38,651 nt of DNA from Zygnema cylindricum (taxonomy: Eukaryota; Streptophyta; Zygnematophyceae; Zygnematales; Zygnemataceae): contig JBBHKE010003337.1 in the NCBI GenBank assembly GCA_037447655.1, positions 1-38,651 on the forward strand, in the 5' to 3' direction. Below the pieces are notes generated by a model. The model was not told the DNA's origin and did not search any database. It saw only the letters and a list, made by a program, of their open reading frames with translations. The translations under genes were made by a program, and so were the position numbers. Position 1 is the stretch's first letter, and every line of letters starts with the position of its first letter. Shown here piece after piece: positions 10,401 to 20,450 of the stretch.

Positions 10401-11768
10401 AGTTACATATTCAATTATAATAGAACAAGCTGTGGCCCCTTTTTTATCGAACTTAAATTTTCATTGCTCGGCCTTTGCTCATAATTCATATTTCAAATCC
10501 TCATTGGTAAAGCTGTCAACTGTGAACTTGTTAATTCCTGAAAAGTTATCAAAGTCAGGCTGGGTGTTATAATTTCCTTGTGATTTACTGTGATCACCAT
10601 TAGCGTTAACAACCCTAATGCAGTACTGGTTTTTTTTGGCCCCGAAACATAAAATAGCGTTAAGTGATTGAAAAATATCCACGTAGCTTAAACCTAAATC
10701 AGAACTAGTAATGCTAAAACAAACAGACCCCACGCTAATAATACTTAACGCAATAGATTCATGGTGCAGTTGTAGTAGTTGCAACTGTTCTTTTTGTGTT
10801 TTGTTGACGTGTTTTAAAAAGTTTTGCAAAAATATTGAGCATAAAAGTGGTTGTGGACTTCTGGGGTTCGAAGAGTTGTGTGCTAGAGTGAGTTATGAAA
10901 AAGGGTTTTTTGTTATCGTTGTTATTATTCTTTCCTTATATGGTTTTTCGGTCGCCATTTGAATGTCGGAGTTTGATATCAGAAGGCACAAAAAACATTT
11001 CGTTGTAAATGAAATGTTACAACAAAATATTGTCACATGAGAAAAACATATGACTCCTTTGTTCAACTCTTTATGAGTTTTAGTCACAATCACTGAGAGA
11101 ATTTGATGGTTCTGTTTCCAAACTGCCCGTTTGTAAATCGGCATTTTCTGCATAAATCCAAAAAAAGAAACATGCGATGCTTTTTGGTTTCCATACAGAT
11201 GGTCGATGAATGAACAGAAGGTCGTTTTTTGCTGTAAAATGAAAAGTCGATGGTTTTATTGTTTGTTTGTTTATTGTTTGTTTGATTCTTGTTTTTATTG
11301 TTTTTATTGTTTATATTGTTTTAATTGTTTTTTTTTGCTTTTAAACAGGTCGTGGTGGATGTTCAAAAAACGGCTCTTGTGGCAGTGGAGCCTCTCAATC
11401 GTGGATTTTTGGATACAATCGATCTTTTAAACAGTCTTTCATGGAACGGTTTACGAAAACCTAGGGGGAATAGGCAAGTGAAAGACGATACTTTTATAGG
11501 ACGAGGAAATATTGGTATAAGTGGAGTCGGAGGAGTGGGAGGAGGAGGTCGACACCATAAGTGTAACGAGGCAGAAGACACTATATCAAAAGGGAGTATA
11601 AGTGATAGTGGTACAGCATGGCCTCCAAGGAAAAAATGGGCAAGTATTTCTACTGAAGGGAGAGGAGGAGAGAGAGGAGGTTTGGGAGGAGAGAGGAAAG
11701 GAAACAAGCAGGAAAAACCAGGCGGCGGGATACCGAAAAGCCCACTCAAAAAGGGGTTTTTAGAGTAG
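4480..11768 (+). CDS. LAZ1-like DUF300 / Ost-alpha family membrane protein, 8 exons
   Basis: Exons: 4480-4644, 5313-5369, 5735-5843, 6462-6673, 6887-6975, 8124-8394, 9232-9489, 11349-11768. They join in phase to 526 residues; Arabidopsis LAZ1 is of similar length. Family hallmarks in order: EHLTAYNKPEEQKW across the first junction, NCYEA (92-96), CLGGEERT (109-116), GPQFY (167-171), KPLGKFISIKAIIF (245-258), WWQG (261-264) and LQDFLVALEMSIAAIAH across the exon 6/7 junction. Hydrophobic segments, including 23-44 and 60-76, fit a multi-pass membrane protein. Family knowledge: LAZ1 acts in plant cell death and vacuole/brassinosteroid-related processes and resembles the animal TMEM184/Ost-alpha family. 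Oddities: a Pro/Lys-rich insert at 122-155, a glycine-rich, basic C-terminal tail, and a weak exon 6 donor (GTCTAA). All other introns have good GT-AG sites. Introns 3, 5 and 7 carry repeats or MITE remnants. The family call is secure; the C-terminus and 5' UTR are less so. Confidence 0.93.
5895..6011 (+). repeat. 29-bp minisatellite in LAZ1-like intron 3
   Basis: Four head-to-tail units begin at 5895, 5924, 5953 and 5982. The first three are exactly 29 bp and start GTGCTATTT; the fourth is about 30 bp and more diverged. Each has a T-run followed by GCAG, TCAG, TCAA or CAAG, so the first two look like 3' splice acceptors. The array lies about 450 bp upstream of the real acceptor of exon 4. 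Confidence 0.85.
7838..8123 (+). repeat. Imperfect repeats in intron 5, including a copy of the exon 6 start
   Basis: A module with the words CATGTCACA or CATATCTCAG, TTTGAAAAA, a purine run and GGTTGATT occurs three times, starting near 7838, 7939 and 8031. The second and third modules are each followed by the same sequence: 7994-8024 closely matches the first 33 bases of exon 6 (8124-8156). The upstream copy lacks the AG acceptor (TCG instead of CAG) and has small deletions, so it should not be spliced. Confidence 0.8.
8554..8576 (+). repeat. (ATGT)n microsatellite in intron 6
   Basis: About six ATGT units lie in a wider ATG/TATA-rich part of intron 6 (8440-8610). Confidence 0.8.
10585..10768. 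mobile_element. Diverged TACACC-family MITE remnant in LAZ1-like intron 7
   Basis: The left part contains ATTAGCGTTAACAA, matching the inner end of the family TIR. The right part, on the opposite strand, reads GCACCATGAATCTATTGCGTT, close to the consensus TACACCGTGAATCGCTATTA. The interior is short and diverged. A 116-residue minus-strand open frame that overlaps it is most likely accidental. Confidence 0.55.
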
Positions 11769-12937
11769 TGCATGGAAACAGAAAAACTGAACTGCATCAG
11801 TTTTTAGGGTTTAGGCATAGTACAATTCAGGTGCATAGAGCGAGATCAGAATCAGAAAGATCTTCGGTAAAAAAAAATCACTTTATGGCAGAAATTTTGA
11901 AAAACTTCCATAATGTAGTTTCTGTAAATTTTACTTTTGAAATAAGTAGTTTCTATGTGTTGGGACTTATATGTTTATTTGCCTCTTTTTTTTTTCCTCT
12001 TTTGTCTATAATAGTATTGCTCATTCGTAGACTACTGTAAAAGCGATCCCGGTGAAAGTAAAATAACTTTATTGTCGTGTATTCGACATGTTCGATACTG
12101 TTTTCAAGTTCAATTTTGTGTAAAGTAAAAGAAAGAACGTTTATTTTCTGGAAAAGTATTTATTGAATGGGCGACATCTCCTATTTCGTAAGTTTTGGTT
12201 TCTGCTTATGTTGTATAATTAAAGCCACACTTACAAAATAAGTAAAATACTTTTAGCAAGTTTTCTGTCCCCGGGATTAAGGTTAATACAGATCCATTTA
12301 ATGCTTGTCCAAACCCTAAAAATTATGTTAGATGTACATCGTTTTTCAGTTTAATTGAAGTTATCTATTGAACGGAGTACATAGCTTTTAGTATATAACC
12401 GTTACTGACAGTTGATTTTTCGAAGATGGAAATTTATTTATAGAATAGTCGACGCCTGTAAGGTTTGGATGCGAGCCTACGTCATATAACTGGAACACTC
12501 TAACCGCATGTTTCCCTTCACCACAACTAATGTTGATACAGATCCATATGATGCTCGTTCAAACCCAAACAATTATGTTAACTGTGCACTCGTTTTTCAG
12601 TTTAACTGAAGTTACTAATTGAATCTAGTGGATGGCTTTTTAGGGTATTTAGTTTTCTTCGAGGCTACTCAAATAAAAAAAAAAAAAAAAAAACACAAGA
12701 TAAATTAAAAAGCACGATGGTAAACCATCTGAGTCCGAGTGTACAAAAAGGGCGGCAAGGCAAAAACTGAAAAACTACAAGTAGGGCAATAAAAGACAGA
12801 AAGCAACGTGAACACATAAAAATGGCAAAATAGATATATTAGCTTAATTATAATTGGACGACATGTCGGCAGTATTCAACGACACGTGAGATCGACTAAA
12901 GAAAAAAAGCTTTGGATTTAGTGTTTTTGTTACCTAG
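11769..12937 (+). other. 3' flank of the LAZ1-like gene, with a ~250-bp tandem duplication
   Basis: AT-rich and without a gene. About 12150-12660 is an imperfect tandem duplication with a 250-bp period: shared words such as ACAGATCCAT (12288 and 12538), AATTATGTTA and CGTTTTTCAGTTTAA recur 250 bp apart. A poly(A) run lies at 12676-12693. No clear AATAAA signal sits close to the stop codon, so the transcript end is not determined. Confidence 0.6.
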
Positions 12938-13470
12938 TACACCTTGAATCACTATTAGCGTTATTAACTCCAATTCGGCGCCCCCAAATTTTGACTCTCG
13001 GGCCTAAGATATAATTAATAACTAAATGTTTTTTTACTTTAATATAGGTACTGTCGAAATAGCGGTAATAACTCTAATTTTGGACAATTTTTAAGTAGTG
13101 TAGTAAACGAAATGCGTCAGTCCGTGCTAAAATTGCTCGTTATTTCGTACAGTCGTACAAAAAGTGTGTTAGATAAAGGCGTCGACACGCGAAAGTGAGT
13201 GAGTCGACATGAAAAAGCGTACTCAAATTTGATTCCCAGTGATAAAGACGGCAGAAAATTACATGAACATGTTCCCACATGTTCAAACGTCGTCAATGTG
13301 AACAAGGGCTACGGCGGCTACACTATGGGGAAAATGTACTCAAATTAGAGTTATGAATAAATTAGAGCAGATTTTTTTGACGAAATGCTTTGAACCCAAA
13401 TTATAATTAATAACACTTATTGCTTTTTAACACTAATTATTTCTTAACGCTAATAGCGATTCACGGTGTA
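12938..13470. mobile_element. TACACC-family MITE, full-length copy
   Basis: It begins TACACCTTGAATCACTATTA and ends with the inverted equivalent, ...TAGCGATTCACGGTGTA, giving TIRs of roughly 25 bp with a few mismatches. The 533-bp interior is shared with the copy around 34443-35855, including the words GGTACTGTC, GTGTCAGTCCGT/GCGTCAGTCCGT, GATAAAGACGG and GGCTACACTATGGG. No protein is encoded. The flanks do not show an unambiguous target duplication, so the superfamily is open. Confidence 0.85.
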
Positions 13471-13496
13471 CTTTATGTTTTTTAGTTTAGTTGCAT

Positions 13497-14775
13497 GTGC
13501 ATCGTGTAATCGCTATTGGTGTTAATAACACTTTGTCGGTGCCGCAACATGACGATCCTCAAACTTAATAGAATTAGGGCAATTTCCAATGTGATAAAGG
13601 TTTTTTTCTGTCCTTTTTGTCCAAAACTTAACCCGCAACTAGAAAATCTGCAGCCGTACCAAAAAAATGAAATTACCACGGTATAATTTGCATCACTGTG
13701 AAACTTCAAATGTACGGTAGTTTCTCGTCTAGCGCGTTTCGACCCACTTTCGCGTCCCTCCAGCTCATCTTCAAACTTCTACTCAAATCACCCCGCGGGG
13801 TAATTTTAACTAAAGTTTCATGATTTGAACGAATAGGAAGGCGTTAACGCACGCGTCAGATGTTTTTGAAAACTTTTCAGCGCGGAGTACAAAAAAAAAA
13901 CCCATTGCACGTTTCCAACCTTTGCGTACTGCCTGTGCGTACTTTTTTCTGTGCGCTTTTTTCAGTACAAGGGCCGTGGAGGGGTCTCAACCAACAGACA
14001 CTGTTTTGTCAAAAGTGAAGTCTGTGAAGGCGCCTCTTTCTCCCTCCCTCCCCCATTACCACGTCCATCTCACAACTCTTGCAATGAAGAGCGACAATAA
14101 TGGTACCAAATGAAAAATCTCTGAAAAATGTTACTTTTACTATCTTTGGGCGTATTTTGATGCAAGAACATTAAGAAAGGACGAAAAAGCAAAATCGTAA
14201 AACCATGGGGGAAAGTTTTGAAAATAATGACGTCGACGCTATCATGAGAGAGCGTGACGTCAAAACGTCCCAAACCCTAAACATCTACAATGTCACAAAA
14301 AGTAGACGCCTACAAGTCTACAAACGCTACTATTTTGTAAACGTCATCAATTGTCGCAAGTTTTGTAGTTGTCTACAACTCTCACACGTTACACCCACGT
14401 CTACATCCGTCGCAATTTAAAGTAACAATTTCATTGTGTTACAACGGACCGCTTTGAAAACTAGTACAAAAAATCTTCGCTAAAAAACAAAGTAACAAGA
14501 CTAAGTTTCGGTTACATGGGAAATTGCCCTTAGTGCAAGGTTTAATTAGTGTCAACTACACTATTTTAAGAGATTAAAATAGTGTAATGTACAAAATGTG
14601 TCATTCCGTATGAATACCCATAAATTCGTACTAAATTATAGAAAAAATGTCAGATAACGACGTCGACACAAGGAAGACAGCGGCGTCGACACCGGAAAGC
14701 ACACTCAGATTTGGTACAAAGATTAAGAACCGGTTCTCAACATGTTCAGACCTCGATTATTTGTCAGAGATAGAA
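13497..14775. mobile_element. TACACC-family MITE, interrupted copy
   Basis: The left piece, 13497-13576, matches the start of the family (TCGTGTAATCGCTATT, then TTCGGTGCC-like and CCTCAAACTTAAT sequence). The right piece, from 14530 to about 14775, matches its middle (TAGTGTAATGTACAAAATG, GTGTCATTCCGT, GGCGTCGACACC, AACATGTTCAGA). The two pieces are separated exactly by the 953-bp element at 13577-14529. The right TIR is not recognisable. Confidence 0.7.
13577..14529. mobile_element. PIF/Harbinger-like MITE inserted in a TACACC-family copy
   Basis: The ends are GGGCAATTTCC and its reverse complement GGAAATTGCCC, flanked by the 3-bp duplication TTA (13574-13576 and 14530-14532). A TTA/TAA duplication with G-rich short TIRs is characteristic of PIF/Harbinger elements. 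Removing it restores continuity of the surrounding MITE. No transposase is encoded. A second copy in the opposite orientation lies at about 15626-16545. Confidence 0.8.
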
Positions 14776-15109
14776 AACGTCTAACTTTCAAATACCGAAA
14801 CCGACATTTTTTTTTCAAAATCTGAATACCCAAAATCTGGCCGGGTTATTTCACGCTCCTAAATTGTTACCTAGTACCCAATATGCGTTTACGAAAAAAA
14901 AGTTAACCCAAACTCGATTTCTCGCGACTACCCGTAACCGCCCATACCCGAATAAGTACAACATTCGTGATACATCTTCTTTATTCCTTCCACAATACCA
15001 AGAGTACAAGGTACAATAATGTTATATAGTGTGAACACTAGTGTATTCTAATGTAGTGGAACGTATATAAGAAGCCTTCAATTGTTTTCGTTTTTTGGTT
15101 ACCCGACTG

Positions 15110-15516
15110 TACCCGAATTTATTTTTTAGTTTATTTTTAATCACCGAGCCGAATCCGGCCGGCCCCCAAATTTTGGGACCCGAATACGTTTCGAATCCGA
15201 CGGTGCTGGTCAGGTACAGATAGGTACGGATTTGGGTACCTGATTGCGACCTCCGTTATGTGTTTAAGGAGTTTTTGCACCACCTGCCGATATACCTGGC
15301 TCATACATCTTTACATCGGCCAATATCATGATAATCGGCACGAGCATTCAGGGGTCACAATCGAGTATTTGAATATGCCCGTATCCGATTTTTGTTCGTT
15401 TTTGAATCACCCGGCCGAATCCGGCCGGCCACCAAAATTTGGCACTCGAATCCGTTCAAGATCCGACGCGGCCGGCCGGGTACAGATTGGGTACGGATTC
15501 GGGTACCCGGTTGTGA
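15110..15516. repeat. Direct repeat rich in CCGAATCC / GGGTACC words
   Basis: Segments of about 140 bp at 15110-15250 and 15372-15516 are direct imperfect copies: both contain CCGAATCCGGCCGGCC, then CCAAA.TTTGG, CGAATCCG.C, GGTACGGATT and GGGTACC. Related CGGATTCGGGTACC-type words are typical of subterminal regions of some DNA transposons, but no TIRs are seen here. Confidence 0.7.
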
Positions 15517-15625
15517 TGTCTACCAGCGCTTACTTCCTATGAATTGCTGCATCGACAACGATTTCTTTGGCCTGTTATCGTACGATACACATTCCTACAT
15601 GGATCTTTCCCTTTGCTGAGGGCAA

Positions 15626-16545
15626 GGGCACTTTCCTATGTAGCTAAAACTTAAATCTTATAACTTTGTTTTTAGCGAAGATTCCCCGTACGACTTTTAC
15701 AACATTCCTATGTTAAGAAATAAAATCGTTACTTTAGATTGTGATGGATGTAGACGTGGGTGTAATTTGTGACGGTTGTAGATGACTACAAAACTCACGA
15801 CAATTGATGACTTTTACAAAATAACGACGGTTGTAGACGTCTAGCTACTTGTGACATTATAAATGTTTAGGGTTTATGACATTTTAACGTCACGCTCCAA
15901 TTATGACAGAGTCGACTTCGCAAATTCTAAAACTTTTAGCCGTGGTTTCCCGATTTTGTTTTTTAGTCTATTCTCACTCTACTTGCCATCAAAATACTCC
16001 CAAAGATAGTAAAATGAAATCGTTTTTAGAGATCTTTCATTTGATGCAATTATCGACGTTTTTCATCGCAAAAATTGTGAGATAGACGTGGTAGTGGGAG
16101 AGGGAAAGAGAGAGAGGGGCGCTTTCACAGACTTCGCTTTTGCGAAATGGCGCTCATTGGTCGAGACCCTCTCCACGGCCCCTGCACGGGAAAAAACGCA
16201 CGGAAAGAAGTAACGGACAAGTTGGAAACGTGCAGTGGGTTTTTTTTTTCGAACTCCGTGCACAAAATTGTCAAAAACTTACGACACGTGCGATAGCATA
16301 TGCTTATTCGCTCACCTCATGGAACTTTATTTAAAATCCCCTCATGATTTTATATAAAGTTTGAAGATGAGCCAGAAGGACGCGAAAGTGGGTCGAAATA
16401 CGCTACACGAAAAACTTCATCGCGCTAGACGACAATAACATATAAAGTTTAAAGGTAACGCAACTTGAACGGTGGTGATTTCAATTTTTTGGTACGGCTA
16501 CGGATTTTTACGTTTTTTTCTAAGTTATGGAGGAAAATGATATAA
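15626..16545. mobile_element. PIF/Harbinger-like MITE, second copy, inverted
   Basis: It starts GGGCACTTTCCTATGTAGC, the counterpart of the right end of the 13577-14529 copy read on the other strand, and stays collinear with it in reverse for about 900 bp. Shared landmarks include CACCCACGTCTACATCC, AACCCTAAACAT, ACTATCTTTGGG and GACCCACTTTCGCGTCC on the appropriate strands. The far end is decayed (GGAAAATGA) and a TTA duplication is not evident. Confidence 0.75.
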
Positions 16546-16599
16546 AATTACTGTAACTTCGACACATAGGAGTGTCGTAAGATTCCATTAGACGAAAAG

Positions 16600-17450
16600 T
16601 GGGGTTGGTTGCTGAACGCCGTACGTTTTCATACAGAGCCGTACCATTTTTTTTTTTGTCAGACGAAACATCGTCATTGTATAGCTGTCAGGATGCTCAA
16701 ATGATGTAGGCGTAATACTTGACCGTCGGATATTTCACTTTTTGAGATCCGCGAAGCAATCACTCATATCATTTAGTGTGAAGAAACTCTCCTCACAAAA
16801 AGAGTTGTTTCACACTGGTCGTGTAACATTGGTAAACGTGAAAAAGCAAAAAAAAATATCCAGTTTCAACAAGCTATCACAGGCCTTCACGTCGTACAGG
16901 TCATGTACACCGTGAATCGTTATTAGAGTCAAAGTTTAAATAGTGTTTAAGAAAATATACCGCCATCGATGATAATTAAGAACTTGAAAAAAAAAGTTTA
17001 TTCTAATTTCGGCGTTAATGCTAGTTTGGGAACAACAAAAATGTAATAATCTTCGTACGATTATATAAATTAATATATGTTTCCGTACAAAATATTAAAA
17101 ATTGTACGACGTCGCCAAATTAAGTATCCGTACTAGTCAAACTAATTTACGGTTGTTACATGTCAACGCTATACCATGAAACGTAAAGTTTAATTTCGTT
17201 TTTTTTTGTTTAACGTTTACAAAAAGGGCTATTACGCCACATCATTTCTTCGTGTAAGTTGGACGAATGTCCGTTGTTCCGTTCGTCCATGTCTTATGTA
17301 TTCTAATTACGTCAGTTTTGGGTAGTTTTATTTGAGTTAAGTATGTTAATATGTGTCTTTATTGTAATAAGTGTGTTCCCTCGTAAGTCTTTCCAACGTG
17401 TGACCTATATTAACGTCAACGTTGTCCTGTATTAAAGTAAACGTTGACAC
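16600..17450. other. Repeat-derived DNA without a gene
   Basis: Positions 16640-16830 are the inverted partner of about 590-760. A left end of the TACACC MITE family lies at 16909-16935 (TACACCGTGAATCGTTATTA) without a convincing right end nearby. The rest is AT-rich, with no frame worth reporting. Confidence 0.6.
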
Positions 17451-17859
17451 TTAAATGAACCAAAAAGTACATACTTACCAACCAAATAATATTTCACGTA
17501 ACGAGATGGTTGCCCAAAATTACACGTGTCCAAATTTTTATCCACGCAAACATTATGGATTTTTTACGATGCAACAAAACACGCCAGTCTTACCCGCTGC
17601 CTTTTCAAAAAAGATCCGTATATTCAATGACCTGCCATGTTTTCCCACGCCTCTTTCATAAAAAACGTCCATTGTCAACCACATGCATAGTCCCATGTTG
17701 AAAACTGACACAAATTTTAAAACTTTCCCCCTATCACCGTTTCGTTTTTATAAACGAAATATTTGACTGTCAAACAAAATATTTGATTTAAAATATTGAA
17801 TGTTCAAACTTTGGCCAAGGTTTTCCCTCCTTTTTTTCACAAGAGCTTCCCTTCCCTTC

Positions 17860-18840
17860 CTATATATACTCGTCGTTAGCTCCAACAATCCCACTCTTTT
17901 CCCTCCCTTTGCATCTACCTTTGTTGTTGCATCTTTCTTTTGTTGCTTCACATTTATCTTTGCCCAATAGCCGTAATTATTTTGAGAAAATATGTGGCCC
18001 ATTACCACCTTTTGTGCGACAAAAACCAGAGCTCCCTTGAAATTTTCTCGCCTTCAGTTGAGGAGGAGATGGGGTGGGGCGAGAGAGGGGGAGAGGAGAG
18101 GCAAGTGAAGGGATAGGATCACAAAATGACGACACATTCATTGAAGGCGGTGCGGCCGATTTTGGCTCACTCCCAAACTCACCGCCGAACTCACTGCATG
18201 TGGACCACCGTATCAGCCCGGTGGTGAGACGCAAACTCCAACACGTGTCTACAAAGGCTGCACGCGTTCGTGTAATCAATCGGATGATTGCGAATTGTAA
18301 TACAACAGGAAAGGAGTGCCTTTTCCCGAGGACCTTCAACAAGTTTCCAAAACACTTTACGGGGGATTATATCACAAGTAAGAAGTAGTACCTCCTATTC
18401 TTTCCTTATTTGAGTTTTTATGGGTGCTTACATTGCGTGTCTCATTATATTTTCCGCTTATAATGTGGCATTTTGTTTACCACTACCTTTAAGTGTGCGT
18501 TTGGATTTTCCTTCCTTTTTTCTCTCCCCCCCCCCTCCCTTCATGTCGCTATGTTGGATCCTCGTGCACCGTCGTGGAATATCGGCGACGTTGCCCATAC
18601 ATAATTTAAATGGGATGGGGTATGCACGAAAGGCGATGATCCAATGTGGATTGTCATTAAAGGATGGGAAATGGGAGGAGAGTATGCTTACGCAAGATTC
18701 GCAAATCATAATCTTGAAATGACGAAACCATTTCGATGGCGACGAGGTACCACCTCCTTCGGCTCTCGCACGGGATTTCCTCCAACTCTTTCGAGAGGCC
18801 GACATTCAAGATGACGAAGCCAGTGATGAGAAGACTTAGA
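17860..18840 (+). pseudogene. Unrecognised gene-like segment with TATA box, open frame and splice donor
   Basis: TATATATA at about 17862 is followed by a pyrimidine-rich leader. A frame at 18074-18377 (first Met MGRERGRGEASEG, then a mixed-composition segment containing RVINRMIANCNTTGKECLF) runs into a strong donor, CAA|GTAAGAAG, at 18378. Downstream, 18420-18838 has one frame open to 18722 that continues past a TGA to an acidic end (FREADIQDDEASDEKT, stop at about 18838). An alternative frame over 18605-18810 is also open. No acceptor joins them convincingly. I do not recognise a domain. It could be a decayed transposon ORF or a real small gene; which frame is coding is uncertain. Confidence 0.35.
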
Positions 18841-20450
18841 GGACTACAGTGATTTTGAGGCACTTTATAGACAGGTGGTTTAATTAGGAGAGGTGGTAAA
18901 ATGGATAATGGTCGATTGCAGAAAGTTTTAATAATAGTGTGGCTTTGTTTGACTTTATTTTTTGTAGTTTTATATTGGTAGGTTAATATTTGTACTTTTC
19001 TATTACTGCAGTATGCAGTATAAATTGTATTTCTTTCTTTATGTTGAATATTGTATATCCCTGTTTGTTTTTTTGTTTTCATATTTTGTCTGCGCAAGTT
19101 GAATGGCCAAAATAATGGATGAAATGTATTTGTAGTGATAGTGTTAAAATGTATCCTGAATTGCAGCATCATTCTGCAATTCATTCTTCCTTTCAGTGAC
19201 GACACATTGTCGTCGCCGATTGGCCGAACATGAAATATACCATTGAGTGTGGACATAGCATCGTTGCTGGATGGCAAAAGTTATAATATGCCATAAAAAT
19301 AATAATGGTAAAAGAGACAGGGATATGAAGTAGAGAGACCATGTGAGAGAAAGGGACAGAAAAATTAAAAAAGAATCGGATGGAGACGTATAGGAAAAGA
19401 GAGAACCAAAAAGCTAGATTTTAAGGATGATAAAAAAAAGTGTGAAACATAAAAACACAAACCGGAGAATATGAAGACTATAGGGACGAATAGTGTTGTT
19501 AAGTTCAATATTAAACAGAGATGGAAAATAAGCGACATATAAACATGGGATGGAGAAACGGGTTCTCACACCTTGTGTTGACACAGTGTCGGTGCTGAAT
19601 GGTGAAAAAATGAAACATGCCATTCAGCATCGAGAAATTTATGTCGTTGACTGGCAAGATATAATATCACACCATTCAACGATGAGACAGTAGTGTCGTC
19701 GCTGAGTACCATAAGGGAGAGAGAGAGACAAAATAAAAAGAGGGATTGACTGAGATAGAGAACATACCATTCAGCGACGAGACAGTCTCGTCGCTGAGTA
19801 CCATAAGGGAGAGAGAGAGAGAGAAAATAAAGAGGGAGATTGACTGCGATAAAATAAATACTAAAATGAAAAAAAGGTGACATATAGAAAAAAAAGAGAG
19901 AGAGAGAGAGGACAATGAGATGTGGGCCAACCGAAAAAGTTAACAATGCCCACACACTTCATCAAGTGTATCACTTTACATTTACAAAACATGGAGAAAA
20001 AAAATCACATCACCCGTCATTGGAACAACATCAAAATGAAGTACAATTATAAATTAATTTCAATAATACACTTGGAAATAAATTCAATTCTTTTCGCCTA
20101 AGAATAACAAAGAGGTTCACCGTAAAAAAACTACAATATGTATAACCAAATACCTATTTTCAAACTTAAAAAAAATATTAGTCTACATGAACGAAACGTA
20201 CATCGCCCATAAAAATTATCCTTTGTAACAAATAGTAATATAATAACCTTCTCTAACTCATGTTGAAATTTGTTTGATGTCCTAATATTAAATAGAGTAA
20301 AGAAAACTCGACGACATTCCTACAATCCATGCGTTTGTTCCTCCATCATAATCAGCTCACTGAATGAAATCCCGTGCCTACAACAAGGAAAAAAATACAA
20401 CAATGGAGTTAGTTAAAAAAATAAGTGACATTAATTTGTAATTTTAATAA
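18841..20450. other. Intergenic DNA with short tandem duplications
   Basis: No gene seen. At 19670-19760 and 19766-19860 an imperfect unit of about 95 bp is repeated: ACCATTCA.CGA.GAGACAGT, CTCGTCGCTGAGTACCATAA and then a GA run. Diverged pieces of the same unit appear near 19195-19250 and 19575-19640. The second unit holds the palindrome CGACGAGACAGTCTCGTCG. AT-rich sequence follows to 20450. Confidence 0.6.

Noticed and set aside
10479-10829. 116-codon minus-strand frame in LAZ1-like intron 7
   Set aside because: It overlaps a MITE remnant, is AT-driven in composition and shows no motif; most likely accidental.
11363-11797. 144-codon minus-strand frame opposite the last LAZ1-like exon
   Set aside because: It is an antisense shadow of the GC-richer, glycine-rich exon 8.
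18657-19277. 206-codon minus-strand frame
   Set aside because: It runs antisense to the more plausible plus-strand frames, has no recognisable domain and crosses AT-rich sequence with repeated units.
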